Shown here in pieces: positions 1-8,138 of a DNA stretch of 64,000 nucleotides. This DNA comes from an uncultured Tolumonas sp. (GTDB lineage Bacteria; Pseudomonadota; Gammaproteobacteria; Enterobacterales; Aeromonadaceae), in contig NZ_OY829944.1 in NCBI RefSeq assembly GCF_963556105.2, forward strand, positions 750,501-814,500, given 5' to 3'. The first letter of the stretch is position 1, and every line of letters begins with the position of its first letter. The position numbers and the translations under genes were made by a program. Below the pieces are notes generated by a model, which was not told the origin of the DNA, ran no database searches, and was given only the letters and a program-made list of their open reading frames with translations.

Positions 1-717
1 GCTGGCACCATCCCGAATTGCGTGAGCTATGACCCATCATTCGTGTATGAAGTGGCGGTGATCATTCAAGACGGTATGCGTCGTATGTACGGCGATAAAC
101 CAGAGAATATCTACTACTACATCACTACCCTGAACGAAAACTATCAGCACCCGGCCATGCCTGCTGGCGCTGAAGAAGGTATCCGTAAAGGTATCTACAA
201 ACTGGAATCTAACGCCGGTGCGAAAGGTCAGGTTCAGCTGATGGGTTGTGGTTCAATTCTGAACTACGTGCGTCGTGCCGGTAAGATTTTGGCGGACGAA
301 TACGGTATCGGTTCTGATGTGTACAGCGTAACCAGCTTCAACGAACTGGCGCGTGATGGTCAGAATGCTGATCGTTACAACATGCTGCATCCGGAAGGCG
401 AACAGCAAGTGCCTTACATCGCTCAGGTGATGGGTTCTGCACCAGCTATCGCTGCGACCGACTACATGAAGTCTTACGCTGATCAGGTTCGTAGTTTTGT
501 TCCTGCCAGCAGCTATCGTGTTCTGGGTACAGATGGTTTCGGTCGTTCAGACAGCCGCGAAAACCTGCGTCGTCACTTCGAAGTGAACGAAGCCTACATC
601 GTTGTAGCTGCACTGACTGAATTGGCTAAGCAAGGTACCGTTGAGAAGAAAGTAGTGGCAGAAGCCATTGCGAAATTCGGTATCGATGCTGACAAGATGA
701 ATCCGCTGTACGCGTAA
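1..717 (+). CDS. aceE: Pyruvate dehydrogenase E1 component, C-terminal part
   Basis: This is the 3' end of the gene for the homodimeric thiamine-diphosphate E1 subunit, which decarboxylates pyruvate and acetylates the lipoyl groups of E2. The frame is open from base 1, reading [12 protein letters not shown], so the gene begins upstream of the window; only the last 238 residues are present. The GTG at 22 is not a real start. The stop lies 11 bases before aceF, which has its own ribosome binding site, so the two are clearly co-transcribed. The segment corresponds to the C-terminal transketolase-like domain, with the family motif [17 protein letters not shown]. Nothing looks damaged. Confidence 0.96.
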   Translation, partial: AGTIPNCVSYDPSFVYEVAVIIQDGMRRMYGDKPENIYYYITTLNENYQHPAMPAGAEEGIRKGIYKLESNAGAKGQVQLMGCGSILNYVRRAGKILADEYGIGSDVYSVTSFNELARDGQNADRYNMLHPEGEQQVPYIAQVMGSAPAIAATDYMKSYADQVRSFVPASSYRVLGTDGFGRSDSRENLRRHFEVNEAYIVVAALTELAKQGTVEKKVVAEAIAKFGIDADKMNPLYA

Positions 718-728
718 GGGGAAATTTC

Positions 729-2597
729 ATGTCTAAAGACATTTTTGTGCCGGATATCGGTGGTGATGAAGTTGCCGTGACTGAAATTCTGGTCAAAGTA
801 GGTGACAAGGTTGAAGCTGACCAATCCCTGCTGACAGTAGAAGGTGATAAAGCCTCTATGGAAGTACCTGCGCCAGAAGCGGGTATCGTTAAAGAGATCA
901 AAATTGCATTAGGTGACAAGGTTTCTACCGGTTCCCTGATCATGGTATTTGAAGCTGCCAATGCGGCAGAGAGTGCAGCGGTAGCTGCTGCACCAGTGCA
1001 AGCCGCTGCGCCAGTTGCAGCTACCCCTGCGGCAGCCGCACAGCTGGAAGTCAACGTACCGGATATCGGCGGTGACGAAGTGGCGGTGACTGAAATTTTG
1101 GTTAAAGTTGGCGACACCGTTGATGCTGACCAATCACTGCTGACCGTGGAAGGCGATAAAGCCTCTATGGAAGTGCCGGCACCGTTTGCGGGTGTGGTGA
1201 AAGAAATCAAAGTGGCGCTGGGTGACAAAGTTTCTACCGGTTCTTTGATCATGGTGTTTGAAGTAGCGGGTGCAGCACCTGCTGCTGCGCCAGTGGCAGC
1301 GGCGGCAGCGCCTGTTGCGGCGGCACCAGCGGTTGCTGCTGTCAAAGAAGTGAACGTACCAGACATCGGCGGTGACGAAGTTGCTGTGACTGAAATTCTG
1401 GTCAAAGTGGGTGACAGCGTTGATGCTGATCAATCACTGATCACTGTGGAAGGCGACAAAGCCTCTATGGAAGTGCCAGCTCCGTTTGCGGGCGTGGTGA
1501 AAGCGCTGAAAATTGCCGTCGGTGACAAGGTAAAAACCGGTTCACTGATCATGGAATTTGAAGTGGCGGGCGCAGCACCTGTAGCACCGGTTGCCGCTGC
1601 ACCTGCTGCGGCTCCGGCGCCAGCCAAAGCGGCGGCTGCGAAAGCGGAAGAAAAAGGCGAGTTTGTTGCCAGTGAAGCTTATGTGCATGCGACTCCGGCG
1701 ATCCGTCGTCTGGCGCGTGAATTTGGCGTGAATCTGGCCAACGTCAAAGGATCTGGCCGTAAAGGTCGTATCCAAAAAGAAGACGTGCAGAACTATGTGA
1801 AAGAAGCGCTGAAACGTGCGGCTGCTGCACCAGTTGCTGGTTCAGGCGCGGGTCTGGGCGTGCTGCCATGGCCGAAAGTTGATTTCGCGAAATTTGGCGA
1901 TATCGAAGAAGTGCCGTTGACGCGTATCCAGAAGATCTCTGGCCCGAACTTGCACCGTAACTGGGTGATGATCCCGCATGTTACTCAGTTCGACGAAGCC
2001 GATATCGGTGAGCTGGAAGCGTTCCGTAAAGAACAGAATATCATTGCTGACAAACAGCAACTGGGCTTCAAGATCACCCCACTGGTATTCATCCTGAAAG
2101 CGGCTGCCAAAGCGCTGGAAGCACACCCACGTTTCTGCAGCTCACTGTCAGAAGACGGTTCTACGCTGATCATGAAAAAATACATCCACATCGGTGTGGC
2201 GGTTGATACGCCAAACGGTCTGGTTGTACCGGTCGTTCGTGATGTGAACAAGAAAGGCATCTATGAACTGTCGAAAGATCTGGCTGAAATCTCGAAGAAA
2301 GCCCGTGCCGGTAAACTGACTGGTGCCGACATGCAGGGCGGCTGCTTCACTATCTCCAGCTTGGGTGGTATCGGTGGCACGCAGTTCACACCAATCGTGA
2401 ACGCGCCAGAAGTGGCGATCCTGGGTGTCTCTAAATCAGATATGAAGCCGAAGTGGAACGGTAAAGAATTCGTACCACAACTGACGTTGCCACTGGCACT
2501 GTCTTATGACCACCGTGTCATCGATGGCGCTGATGGTGCGCGTTTCATTACGACACTGACTGGTGTGCTGTCCGACATTCGTCGTTTAGTGCTGTAA
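729..2597 (+). CDS. aceF: Dihydrolipoamide acetyltransferase (E2) with three lipoyl domains
   Basis: Core E2 subunit of the pyruvate dehydrogenase complex, which transfers the acetyl group from lipoamide to CoA. The 622 residues hold three lipoyl domains in tandem, each with a GDKASME motif; the lipoylated lysines are K41, K144 and K244. Ala/Pro linkers separate them. A peripheral subunit-binding domain lies at about 320-360 ([15 protein letters not shown]). The catalytic domain ends with the active-site motif HRVIDG, with H595 and D599. The length is close to the three-lipoyl E. coli enzyme. An AGGGG-type ribosome binding site precedes the ATG. It lies between aceE and lpdA in the usual order. 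The lipoyl repeats are nearly identical in DNA and could recombine. Confidence 0.97.
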   Translation: MSKDIFVPDIGGDEVAVTEILVKVGDKVEADQSLLTVEGDKASMEVPAPEAGIVKEIKIALGDKVSTGSLIMVFEAANAAESAAVAAAPVQAAAPVAATPAAAAQLEVNVPDIGGDEVAVTEILVKVGDTVDADQSLLTVEGDKASMEVPAPFAGVVKEIKVALGDKVSTGSLIMVFEVAGAAPAAAPVAAAAAPVAAAPAVAAVKEVNVPDIGGDEVAVTEILVKVGDSVDADQSLITVEGDKASMEVPAPFAGVVKALKIAVGDKVKTGSLIMEFEVAGAAPVAPVAAAPAAAPAPAKAAAAKAEEKGEFVASEAYVHATPAIRRLAREFGVNLANVKGSGRKGRIQKEDVQNYVKEALKRAAAAPVAGSGAGLGVLPWPKVDFAKFGDIEEVPLTRIQKISGPNLHRNWVMIPHVTQFDEADIGELEAFRKEQNIIADKQQLGFKITPLVFILKAAAKALEAHPRFCSSLSEDGSTLIMKKYIHIGVAVDTPNGLVVPVVRDVNKKGIYELSKDLAEISKKARAGKLTGADMQGGCFTISSLGGIGGTQFTPIVNAPEVAILGVSKSDMKPKWNGKEFVPQLTLPLALSYDHRVIDGADGARFITTLTGVLSDIRRLVL

Positions 2598-2610
2598 TTT
2601 TGTCTGCCTC

Positions 2611-2644
2611 ACCGGAAACGTGCTAGCTTTAGTGGGTTTCCGGT
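2611..2644 (+). other. Hairpin between aceF and lpdA
   Basis: A perfect 9-bp inverted repeat, ACCGGAAAC with GTTTCCGGT, lies in the aceF-lpdA gap with a 16-base loop. No T-run follows, so it is not a simple terminator. It could stabilise or process the operon mRNA, or limit read-through into lpdA. The role is inferred. Confidence 0.45.
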
Positions 2645-2673
2645 AGCAACTGAGATAGAAAATCGAGGTCATA

Positions 2674-4101
2674 ATGAGTAATGAAATCAAAACTCAGGTT
2701 GTGGTGATTGGTGCGGGCCCAGCTGGTTATTCTGCTGCATTCCGTTCTTCTGATCTGGGATTAGACACTGTTCTGATTGAACGTTTCGGTACCCTGGGTG
2801 GTGTGTGTTTGAACGTGGGTTGTATCCCATCTAAAGCACTGCTGCACGTAGCAAAAGTGATCGAAGAAGCAAAAGCACTGGCTGAGCACGGTATCGTTTT
2901 CGGTGAACCACAAACTGACATCAACAAGATCCGTCTGTGGAAAGAAAAAGTTGTTACCAAGCTGACTGGCGGTCTGGCTGGTATGGCCAAACAGCGTAAA
3001 GTGCCGGTGGTGAATGGTCTGGCTAAATTTACTGGCCCGAACAGCATCGACGTGACTGCCGCTGATGGCTCTGTAACGACCATCAAGTTTGATAACGCGA
3101 TCATCGCGGCGGGTTCTCGCCCAGTTAAACTGCCATTTATTCCACACAACGATCCACGTGTTTGGGACTCTACCGATGCGCTGGAACTGAAAGAAGTACC
3201 GGGCAAATTGCTGGTGCTGGGTGGCGGTATCATCGGTCTGGAAATGGGTACTGTGTACTCAGCGCTGGGTGCTGAAATCGACGTGGTTGAATTTGCTGAT
3301 CAGCTGGTTCCTGCCGCTGACAAAGACGTGGTGAAGGTTTACACCAAACGCGTTGAGCAGAAATTCAACCTGATGCTGGAAACCAAAGTCACGGCGGTTG
3401 AAGCGAAGAAAGACGGCCTGTATGTCTCGTTTGAAGGCAAACAAGCACCGGTGGAACCAGTTCGTTACGACAGCGTGTTGGTTGCGGTAGGTCGTGTGCC
3501 GAACGGTAAAAACCTCGATGCCGAAAAAGCAGGCATTGTGGTGACTGACCGTGGTTTCATTGAAGTTGACAAGCAATTGCGCACCAACGTGCCGCACATT
3601 TTTGCTATCGGCGACATCGTGGGTCAGCCAATGCTGGCACATAAAGGTGTGCATGAAGGCCACGTGGCTGCCGAAGTTATTGCTGGCAAGAAACACTACT
3701 TTGATCCGAAAGTTATTCCTTCTATCGCCTATACTGAACCTGAAATTGCATGGGTTGGTTTGACCGAGAAAGAAGCGAAAGCCAAAGGCATCAACTATGA
3801 AACAGCCACTTTCCCATGGGCTGCTTCAGGTCGTGCGATTGCCTCTGACTGCGCGGACGGTATGACTAAACTGATTTTCGACAAGGCAACTCACCGTGTG
3901 ATCGGTGGTGCGATTGTCGGCACCAACGGTGGTGAACTGTTGGGCGAAATCGGTCTGGCGATTGAGATGGGTGCCGATGCGGAAGATATCGCATTGACCA
4001 TTCATGCTCACCCAACGCTGCACGAATCAGTGGGTCTGGCTGCCGAAGTGTATGAAGGGTCTATCACTGACCTGCCAAACGCGAAAGCCAAAAAGCGTTG
4101 A
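2674..4101 (+). CDS. lpdA: Dihydrolipoamide dehydrogenase (E3)
   Basis: FAD-dependent enzyme that reoxidises dihydrolipoamide with NAD+. It serves pyruvate dehydrogenase and, in this group, usually 2-oxoglutarate dehydrogenase and glycine cleavage as well. The 475-residue protein starts with the dinucleotide-binding motif GAGPAGYSAA. The redox disulfide motif CLNVGC gives C45 and C50. A second NAD-binding motif (GGGIIGLEMG) lies near residue 185. The C-terminal interface carries the catalytic HAHPTLHE. An ATG follows an AGGTCATA spacer. It is the last gene of the aceE-aceF-lpdA unit and is followed by a strong terminator. Length and motifs are normal. Confidence 0.97.
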   Translation: MSNEIKTQVVVIGAGPAGYSAAFRSSDLGLDTVLIERFGTLGGVCLNVGCIPSKALLHVAKVIEEAKALAEHGIVFGEPQTDINKIRLWKEKVVTKLTGGLAGMAKQRKVPVVNGLAKFTGPNSIDVTAADGSVTTIKFDNAIIAAGSRPVKLPFIPHNDPRVWDSTDALELKEVPGKLLVLGGGIIGLEMGTVYSALGAEIDVVEFADQLVPAADKDVVKVYTKRVEQKFNLMLETKVTAVEAKKDGLYVSFEGKQAPVEPVRYDSVLVAVGRVPNGKNLDAEKAGIVVTDRGFIEVDKQLRTNVPHIFAIGDIVGQPMLAHKGVHEGHVAAEVIAGKKHYFDPKVIPSIAYTEPEIAWVGLTEKEAKAKGINYETATFPWAASGRAIASDCADGMTKLIFDKATHRVIGGAIVGTNGGELLGEIGLAIEMGADAEDIALTIHAHPTLHESVGLAAEVYEGSITDLPNAKAKKR

Positions 4102-4140
4102 TAATAAGCACTCGCTGACATCACGTTTTTGCTAAAAATC

Positions 4141-4177
4141 TTAGCCCTTGAGTTCATTGCTCAGGGGCTAATTTTTT
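4141..4177 (+). terminator. Rho-independent terminator after lpdA
   Basis: A 12-bp stem with one wobble pair, TTAGCCCTTGAG against CTCAGGGGCTAA, has a 7-base loop and is followed by six T residues. It closes the pyruvate dehydrogenase operon. Confidence 0.9.
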
Positions 4178-4270
4178 ACAGCGATTTATCTTCATTGTAA
4201 AATAGTCAGAATCAGACAATCCGCAGGTGCGGATAACCAGCAACGGCTCATTTTGGCCTGATTCGAGACC

Positions 4271-5176
4271 ATGCAGATCAGCTCACACTCCACCACACCG
4301 CTTATTCCGGCCAGTACCTTTGTGCTGCCATATCAAGGCTCATGGCCAACTGTTTTAGATTGTCTGTGTGATAATTTTCCCAATATCAGCCGTGAAAACT
4401 GGCTTGGTCGTTTTGAGCGAAAGCTCGTGTTAGATAGTCACCAAACCCCCATTCATCACGATCTTCCTTATCGCGCTGGCTTGCGTATTTATTACTATCG
4501 CGAGATTGTGGGTGAAAAAATCATTCCCTTTCAAGAAACCATCTTGTATCAAGATGAGCACATTTTGGTAGCCGATAAACCGCACTTTTTGCCTGTGACG
4601 CCAACCGGCGATTACGTTACGCAAACCTTACAAACGCGCTTGATGGCGCGTCTGAATAATGTGGAATTGCAGCCGCTGCATCGTCTTGATCGCCATACCG
4701 CCGGTCTGGTGCTGTTTTCGGTGCAAAAGAAAACGCGCGCTGTTTATCAGGCACTGTTTCGTGAGCAGCAAATTAGCAAACGTTATGAGGCAATAGCGCC
4801 GGCGTTACCACAGCTGAGTTTTCCGCACAGCCGTTCCACACGCATTGTGCCGGGCGAGCAGTTTTTTTTGTCGCAGGAAGTGGTGGGCGTACCTAACTCG
4901 CACACCATTATTGATGTGATAGAACAGCGTGGTGAGTGGTGTCGCTATCAGCTTGATCCGGTATCCGGCAAAAAACATCAGTTGCGATTACACATGGCAA
5001 ATCTGGGGGCGCCTATTTGTAACGACCCGTTTTACCCAGTGGTGGATAACGATGCCGTAGACGACTATGCGAAACCGCTGCAATTGCTGGCGAAAGCGCT
5101 GACGTTTACCGACCCGTTACGTGGTGTGCCGCACCATTTTCAAAGCGAGCAGTCATTAAGTTGGAATGTAATCTAA
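4271..5176 (+). CDS. RluA-family pseudouridine synthase
   Basis: Isomerises specific uridines to pseudouridine in structured RNA, by family membership; the target is unknown. The 301 residues contain the RluA signature HRLDRHTAG with catalytic D140. Before it is the family segment DEHILVADKPHFLPVTPTG, and after it GKKHQLRLHMANLGAPI. The first 90 residues precede the catalytic fold and resemble the short N-terminal region of the COG0564 subgroup. It is monocistronic: a terminator lies before and after it. No neighbour hints at the substrate RNA. RluA, RluC, RluD and TruC cannot be separated with confidence from the sequence alone, so no symbol is given. Confidence 0.88.
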   Translation: MQISSHSTTPLIPASTFVLPYQGSWPTVLDCLCDNFPNISRENWLGRFERKLVLDSHQTPIHHDLPYRAGLRIYYYREIVGEKIIPFQETILYQDEHILVADKPHFLPVTPTGDYVTQTLQTRLMARLNNVELQPLHRLDRHTAGLVLFSVQKKTRAVYQALFREQQISKRYEAIAPALPQLSFPHSRSTRIVPGEQFFLSQEVVGVPNSHTIIDVIEQRGEWCRYQLDPVSGKKHQLRLHMANLGAPICNDPFYPVVDNDAVDDYAKPLQLLAKALTFTDPLRGVPHHFQSEQSLSWNVI

Positions 5177-5181
5177 AACAC

Positions 5182-5208
5182 GAGCCCCGATTTTCGAGGC
5201 TCTGTTTT
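5182..5208 (+). terminator. Terminator after the pseudouridine synthase gene
   Basis: The stem GAGCCCCGA with TCGAGGCTC has one mismatch, a three-base loop and a GTTTTT tail. It lies between convergent genes. The minus-strand reading has only a weak T-run, so it mainly serves the plus-strand gene. Confidence 0.8.
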
Positions 5209-5224
5209 TGATGTTCAATCAGGA

Positions 5225-6100
5225 TTATTTTTTCAGCGATAAGATCAACGCGGAGGTATCTAGCCGGCCACAACCTTCTTCCTGCAGTTTGGCATAGCGT
5301 TCATCTACCTGCTTGGTCAGTGGCAGTTCAATATGCTGGCGGGCAGCTTCTTCCAGACAGATGCCTAAATCTTTGCGCATCCAGTCGATAGCAAAGCCAA
5401 AACTGAATTTGTTTTGTGCCATGGTTTCGGCACGGTTTTCCATCTGCCACGAACCCGCAGCACCGAATTTCAGGGTTTCGACCACTTGGTGAATGTCGAG
5501 CCCTACGGTTTCGGCCAGTAACAGCCCTTCGCTTAAACCTTGTAACACGCCGGCGATGCAGATCTGGTTAACCATTTTGCAGCGTTGCCCGGCACCACAC
5601 CGGCCGACCAGTTGGATCTGGCGGGCATAGGAATCCATCACCGGTTTAGCTAAAGCAAAGGTTTGTTCATCGCCACCACACATGATGGTCAGGCAGCCTT
5701 TTTCAGCGCCGCTCTGCCCGCCAGATACTGGGCAATCCATAAAATGATTACCTTGTTTATGACAGGCATTTTCCAATTCATGCGCTAAGGTGGCCGAGGC
5801 GGTGGTGTGGTCAATGACGATGGCACCGGGTTTTAAGCCAGCTAAAATTCCATCTTCTCCGTAACAAACACTGCGCACATCGTTATCGTTGCCGACACAG
5901 ATAAACACGATGTCGGCATCGGTAGCCGCCTGCTTAGGTGTTGCGGCAATGGCGCCATGATACTTTGCTTGCCAGGCTTCGGCTTTACTGTGTGTGCGGT
6001 TATAAACTGTGGTGTTAAAGCCTTTATTTTGCAGGTATCCCGCCATTGGGGAGCCCATTACGCCTAAACCAATAAAGGCTACGTTGCTTATGTTCATCAT
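5225..6100 (-). CDS. NAD(P)-dependent beta-hydroxyacid dehydrogenase
   Basis: Member of the 3-hydroxyisobutyrate / tartronate semialdehyde reductase family, which oxidises short 3-hydroxyacids or reduces semialdehydes. The 291 residues open with the Rossmann motif GLGVMGSPMA (residues 11-20). The substrate motif DCPVSGGQSGA lies at about 122-132 and the catalytic lysine is K175 in GQRCKMVNQI. The length matches the family. GAGAGG precedes the ATGATG start. The gene is divergent from a MocR-type regulator across 190 bases, which suggests, by inference, that the regulator controls it. The exact substrate (3-hydroxyisobutyrate, glycerate, hydroxymethylglutarate or sulfolactaldehyde type) cannot be read from the sequence. 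Confidence 0.9.
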   Translation of the reverse strand: MMNISNVAFIGLGVMGSPMAGYLQNKGFNTTVYNRTHSKAEAWQAKYHGAIAATPKQAATDADIVFICVGNDNDVRSVCYGEDGILAGLKPGAIVIDHTTASATLAHELENACHKQGNHFMDCPVSGGQSGAEKGCLTIMCGGDEQTFALAKPVMDSYARQIQLVGRCGAGQRCKMVNQICIAGVLQGLSEGLLLAETVGLDIHQVVETLKFGAAGSWQMENRAETMAQNKFSFGFAIDWMRKDLGICLEEAARQHIELPLTKQVDERYAKLQEEGCGRLDTSALILSLKK

Positions 6101-6145
6101 GATCCCTCTCTGTCAGTAACGATGACCAGATAATTGATCTGCTAA

Positions 6146-6177
6146 TGACATATGTCAATTTGTCGATTTAGAAATCG
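6146..6177. promoter_or_regulatory. Two palindromes between divergent dehydrogenase and MocR genes
   Basis: The 190-base divergent region carries TGACATATGTCA (6146-6157), a perfect 12-bp palindrome. Six bases further on is CGATTTAGAAATCG (6164-6177), a 14-bp palindrome that extends to 20 bases with one wobble. Either could be the operator of the adjacent MocR regulator or of another repressor. No binding is shown by the sequence alone. Confidence 0.45.
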
Positions 6178-6290
6178 GCAAATATCCGTTTATTTGGTGA
6201 TTAAGCGCTGTTTATCGTTCAGGAATAGCAGTTATAGCGATAGATTGATATATGTTATCTTTAGTCAATGCCCGTATCCGGTAAGATAAA

Positions 6291-7646
6291 ATGAGCGCGC
6301 CAAAATATTTAGCCATTGTTAAAAAGATAGAAGAATTGATCCGTTCCGGCCAGTTTCCGGAAGGCAGTCAGTTACCAACGCATCGTGAATTAGCACAACA
6401 ATGGGCGACGACACCGATCACGGTGGCGAAAGCCTATAAAGAACTGGCGGAAAAAAAGCTGATTGAATCGTTTGTCGGACGGGGCAGTTTTGTCAGTAAT
6501 CACAGCCAGCTGTCAGATGTCATTCGCGCAGAAACCAGTGAACAAGAACGCAATCTGTCTATTCTGCAACCCTGTATTCATCAGCATGCTGACCGCTTAA
6601 ATCAGGTGTTTTCACAGATCCTGACGCACGGTAACGATGTGTTATATGGTTATGTCGAGCACACTGGCTTGGCGCAACATCGGGCCATGGGGGCAAAATG
6701 GGCGCGTCAATATGGTCTGAAAGTCGATAACGACAATGAGGTGGTGTTAGCCAGTGGTGCGCAACATGCACTGACTACGTTGATCCAGCTATACACTCAG
6801 CCGGATGACACCATCGCAGTTGAGGCTCTGACGTATCCCGGCATTTTGTCGATCGCGAATTTATTGGGGCGGAAAGTGGTTTCTGTCACGATGGATGAGC
6901 AGGGCATGCTGCCACAAGCACTTAATGACCTATGTCAGAGCACCCAAGTCGCGATGGTGATTGTCGTGCCATCACATCAAAACCCAACTGCAGCGACAAT
7001 GCCAGTGGAACGCCGACAACAACTGGCCGCAGTCGTTAATCAGCATCAGCTGTGGTTGGTGGAAGATGATATTTATGGATTTTTAAATCCAACCCCGATT
7101 GCGGCGATCTGTAATTTCGCACCATTACATGGTTTTCATATCACCAGCCTGTCAAAAGCCATCAGCCCCGGTCTGCGTTGCGGTTATATCAAAGCACCAG
7201 CGGCGGAAAGTGAACGCTTAGCGGCATTTATTCGCTCCACATTGTGGTTGCCATCGCCGATCACGTTTGCGGCGGCAGCTGTGCTGATTTACACCGGGGA
7301 GGCATTTCGAATCGCCAAAGAACAACGCCAGATAGCAATCAATCGCCAGCGCTTAGCGGCACAATATTTAGCCGAATTTATCTTCTTTCATCAGCCGGAT
7401 AGCTACCACTTGTGGTTGGTATTGCCGGAGCATTGGCAAGCGGATGCCTTTACGCTGGTCGCGAAAAATCGCGGTATTTTGGTCAGCAGTGCTTCCTATT
7501 TTAAAGTCGATCCATTGGCGGTGACGCCGAATGCGATCCGGCTGTCATTGATGGCAATTGAAGATGAGTCGGTGTTTATTACTACGTTAATGCAGTTGGT
7601 TGAAATTCTGAAAAACGAACGGGGACTAATTTGTATACATAGCTAA
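6291..7646 (+). CDS. MocR/GntR-type regulator with aminotransferase-like domain
   Basis: Transcription factor fusing a GntR winged helix (residues 1-75, with the recognition part PTHRELAQQWATTPITVAKAY) to a fold-type I aminotransferase domain used as a sensor. The PLP-binding lysine is K289 in SLSKAISPGLRCGY, and the cofactor-binding stretch SHQNPTAATMP is present. The 451-residue length is typical. In this family PLP plus an amine or amino acid acts as the signal. It is transcribed away from a beta-hydroxyacid dehydrogenase, a likely target. No pdxST genes are next to it, so PdxR identity is not supported. The ATG was chosen because the helix-turn-helix begins at once. Confidence 0.9.
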   Translation: MSAPKYLAIVKKIEELIRSGQFPEGSQLPTHRELAQQWATTPITVAKAYKELAEKKLIESFVGRGSFVSNHSQLSDVIRAETSEQERNLSILQPCIHQHADRLNQVFSQILTHGNDVLYGYVEHTGLAQHRAMGAKWARQYGLKVDNDNEVVLASGAQHALTTLIQLYTQPDDTIAVEALTYPGILSIANLLGRKVVSVTMDEQGMLPQALNDLCQSTQVAMVIVVPSHQNPTAATMPVERRQQLAAVVNQHQLWLVEDDIYGFLNPTPIAAICNFAPLHGFHITSLSKAISPGLRCGYIKAPAAESERLAAFIRSTLWLPSPITFAAAAVLIYTGEAFRIAKEQRQIAINRQRLAAQYLAEFIFFHQPDSYHLWLVLPEHWQADAFTLVAKNRGILVSSASYFKVDPLAVTPNAIRLSLMAIEDESVFITTLMQLVEILKNERGLICIHS

Positions 7647-7670
7647 GTTTTGTTTTTGTAAATTTCTAAT

Positions 7671-8081
7671 CTATTTATGGGGTTTATACAGTTTGTATTT
7701 GCTGGTGTTATATGGGTTCTTTCTGAACAGATAGCGTTTGATAATGCAGTAAAATGCCCATGTGATAAATGCCGCACCTGCGATCGCCACAACCGGATGG
7801 ATCTGGAGTCTGATCAAGAGCAGGCCGGTAAAGATATTAATAAAAGGCAGTAGTTCATACAGCGTATCAGGCAAATAAAAGTGCCGGAAAATCAGCATGT
7901 AATATTTTACCTCCTTATCAACTCGCCGGTTATTGGAACGTAAGATCCAGATCCAGGAACCGGAGGCAAAAAACAGGCAACCCGCTATCACCACCAAGGG
8001 GTTATTACTGGAACTGATGATGCTGCTACCGATCAGCAGATACGAGCCGGGTAGTAATTCGTAAATTGATGGCGGCAGCAT
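7671..8081 (-). CDS. Small inner-membrane protein with internal duplication
   Basis: I do not recognise this 136-residue protein by name. It holds four hydrophobic segments arranged as two copies of one unit. Residues 2-53 (LPPSIYELLPG then PLVVIAG) and 70-121 (LPDTLYELLPF then PVVAIAG) align along their length, each with a YELLP motif before a membrane hairpin and a basic end. This resembles YrhK-like two-helix units, but that is a guess. GAGAGG precedes the ATG. It sits alone between a MocR regulator (convergent) and the RND pump operon upstream on the same strand. Confidence 0.75.
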   Translation of the reverse strand: MLPPSIYELLPGSYLLIGSSIISSSNNPLVVIAGCLFFASGSWIWILRSNNRRVDKEVKYYMLIFRHFYLPDTLYELLPFINIFTGLLLIRLQIHPVVAIAGAAFITWAFYCIIKRYLFRKNPYNTSKYKLYKPHK

Positions 8082-8138
8082 TACAGCCTCTCATTAGCTG
8101 GTCAAAAAGATAATTTAAGCATAGTCCATCGTATGCAC

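Noticed and set aside
626-1627. Long minus-strand frames opposite aceF
   Set aside because: Mirror frames of the Ala/Pro-rich, repeated lipoyl coding region, rich in Ala, Ser and Thr, with no ribosome binding sites.
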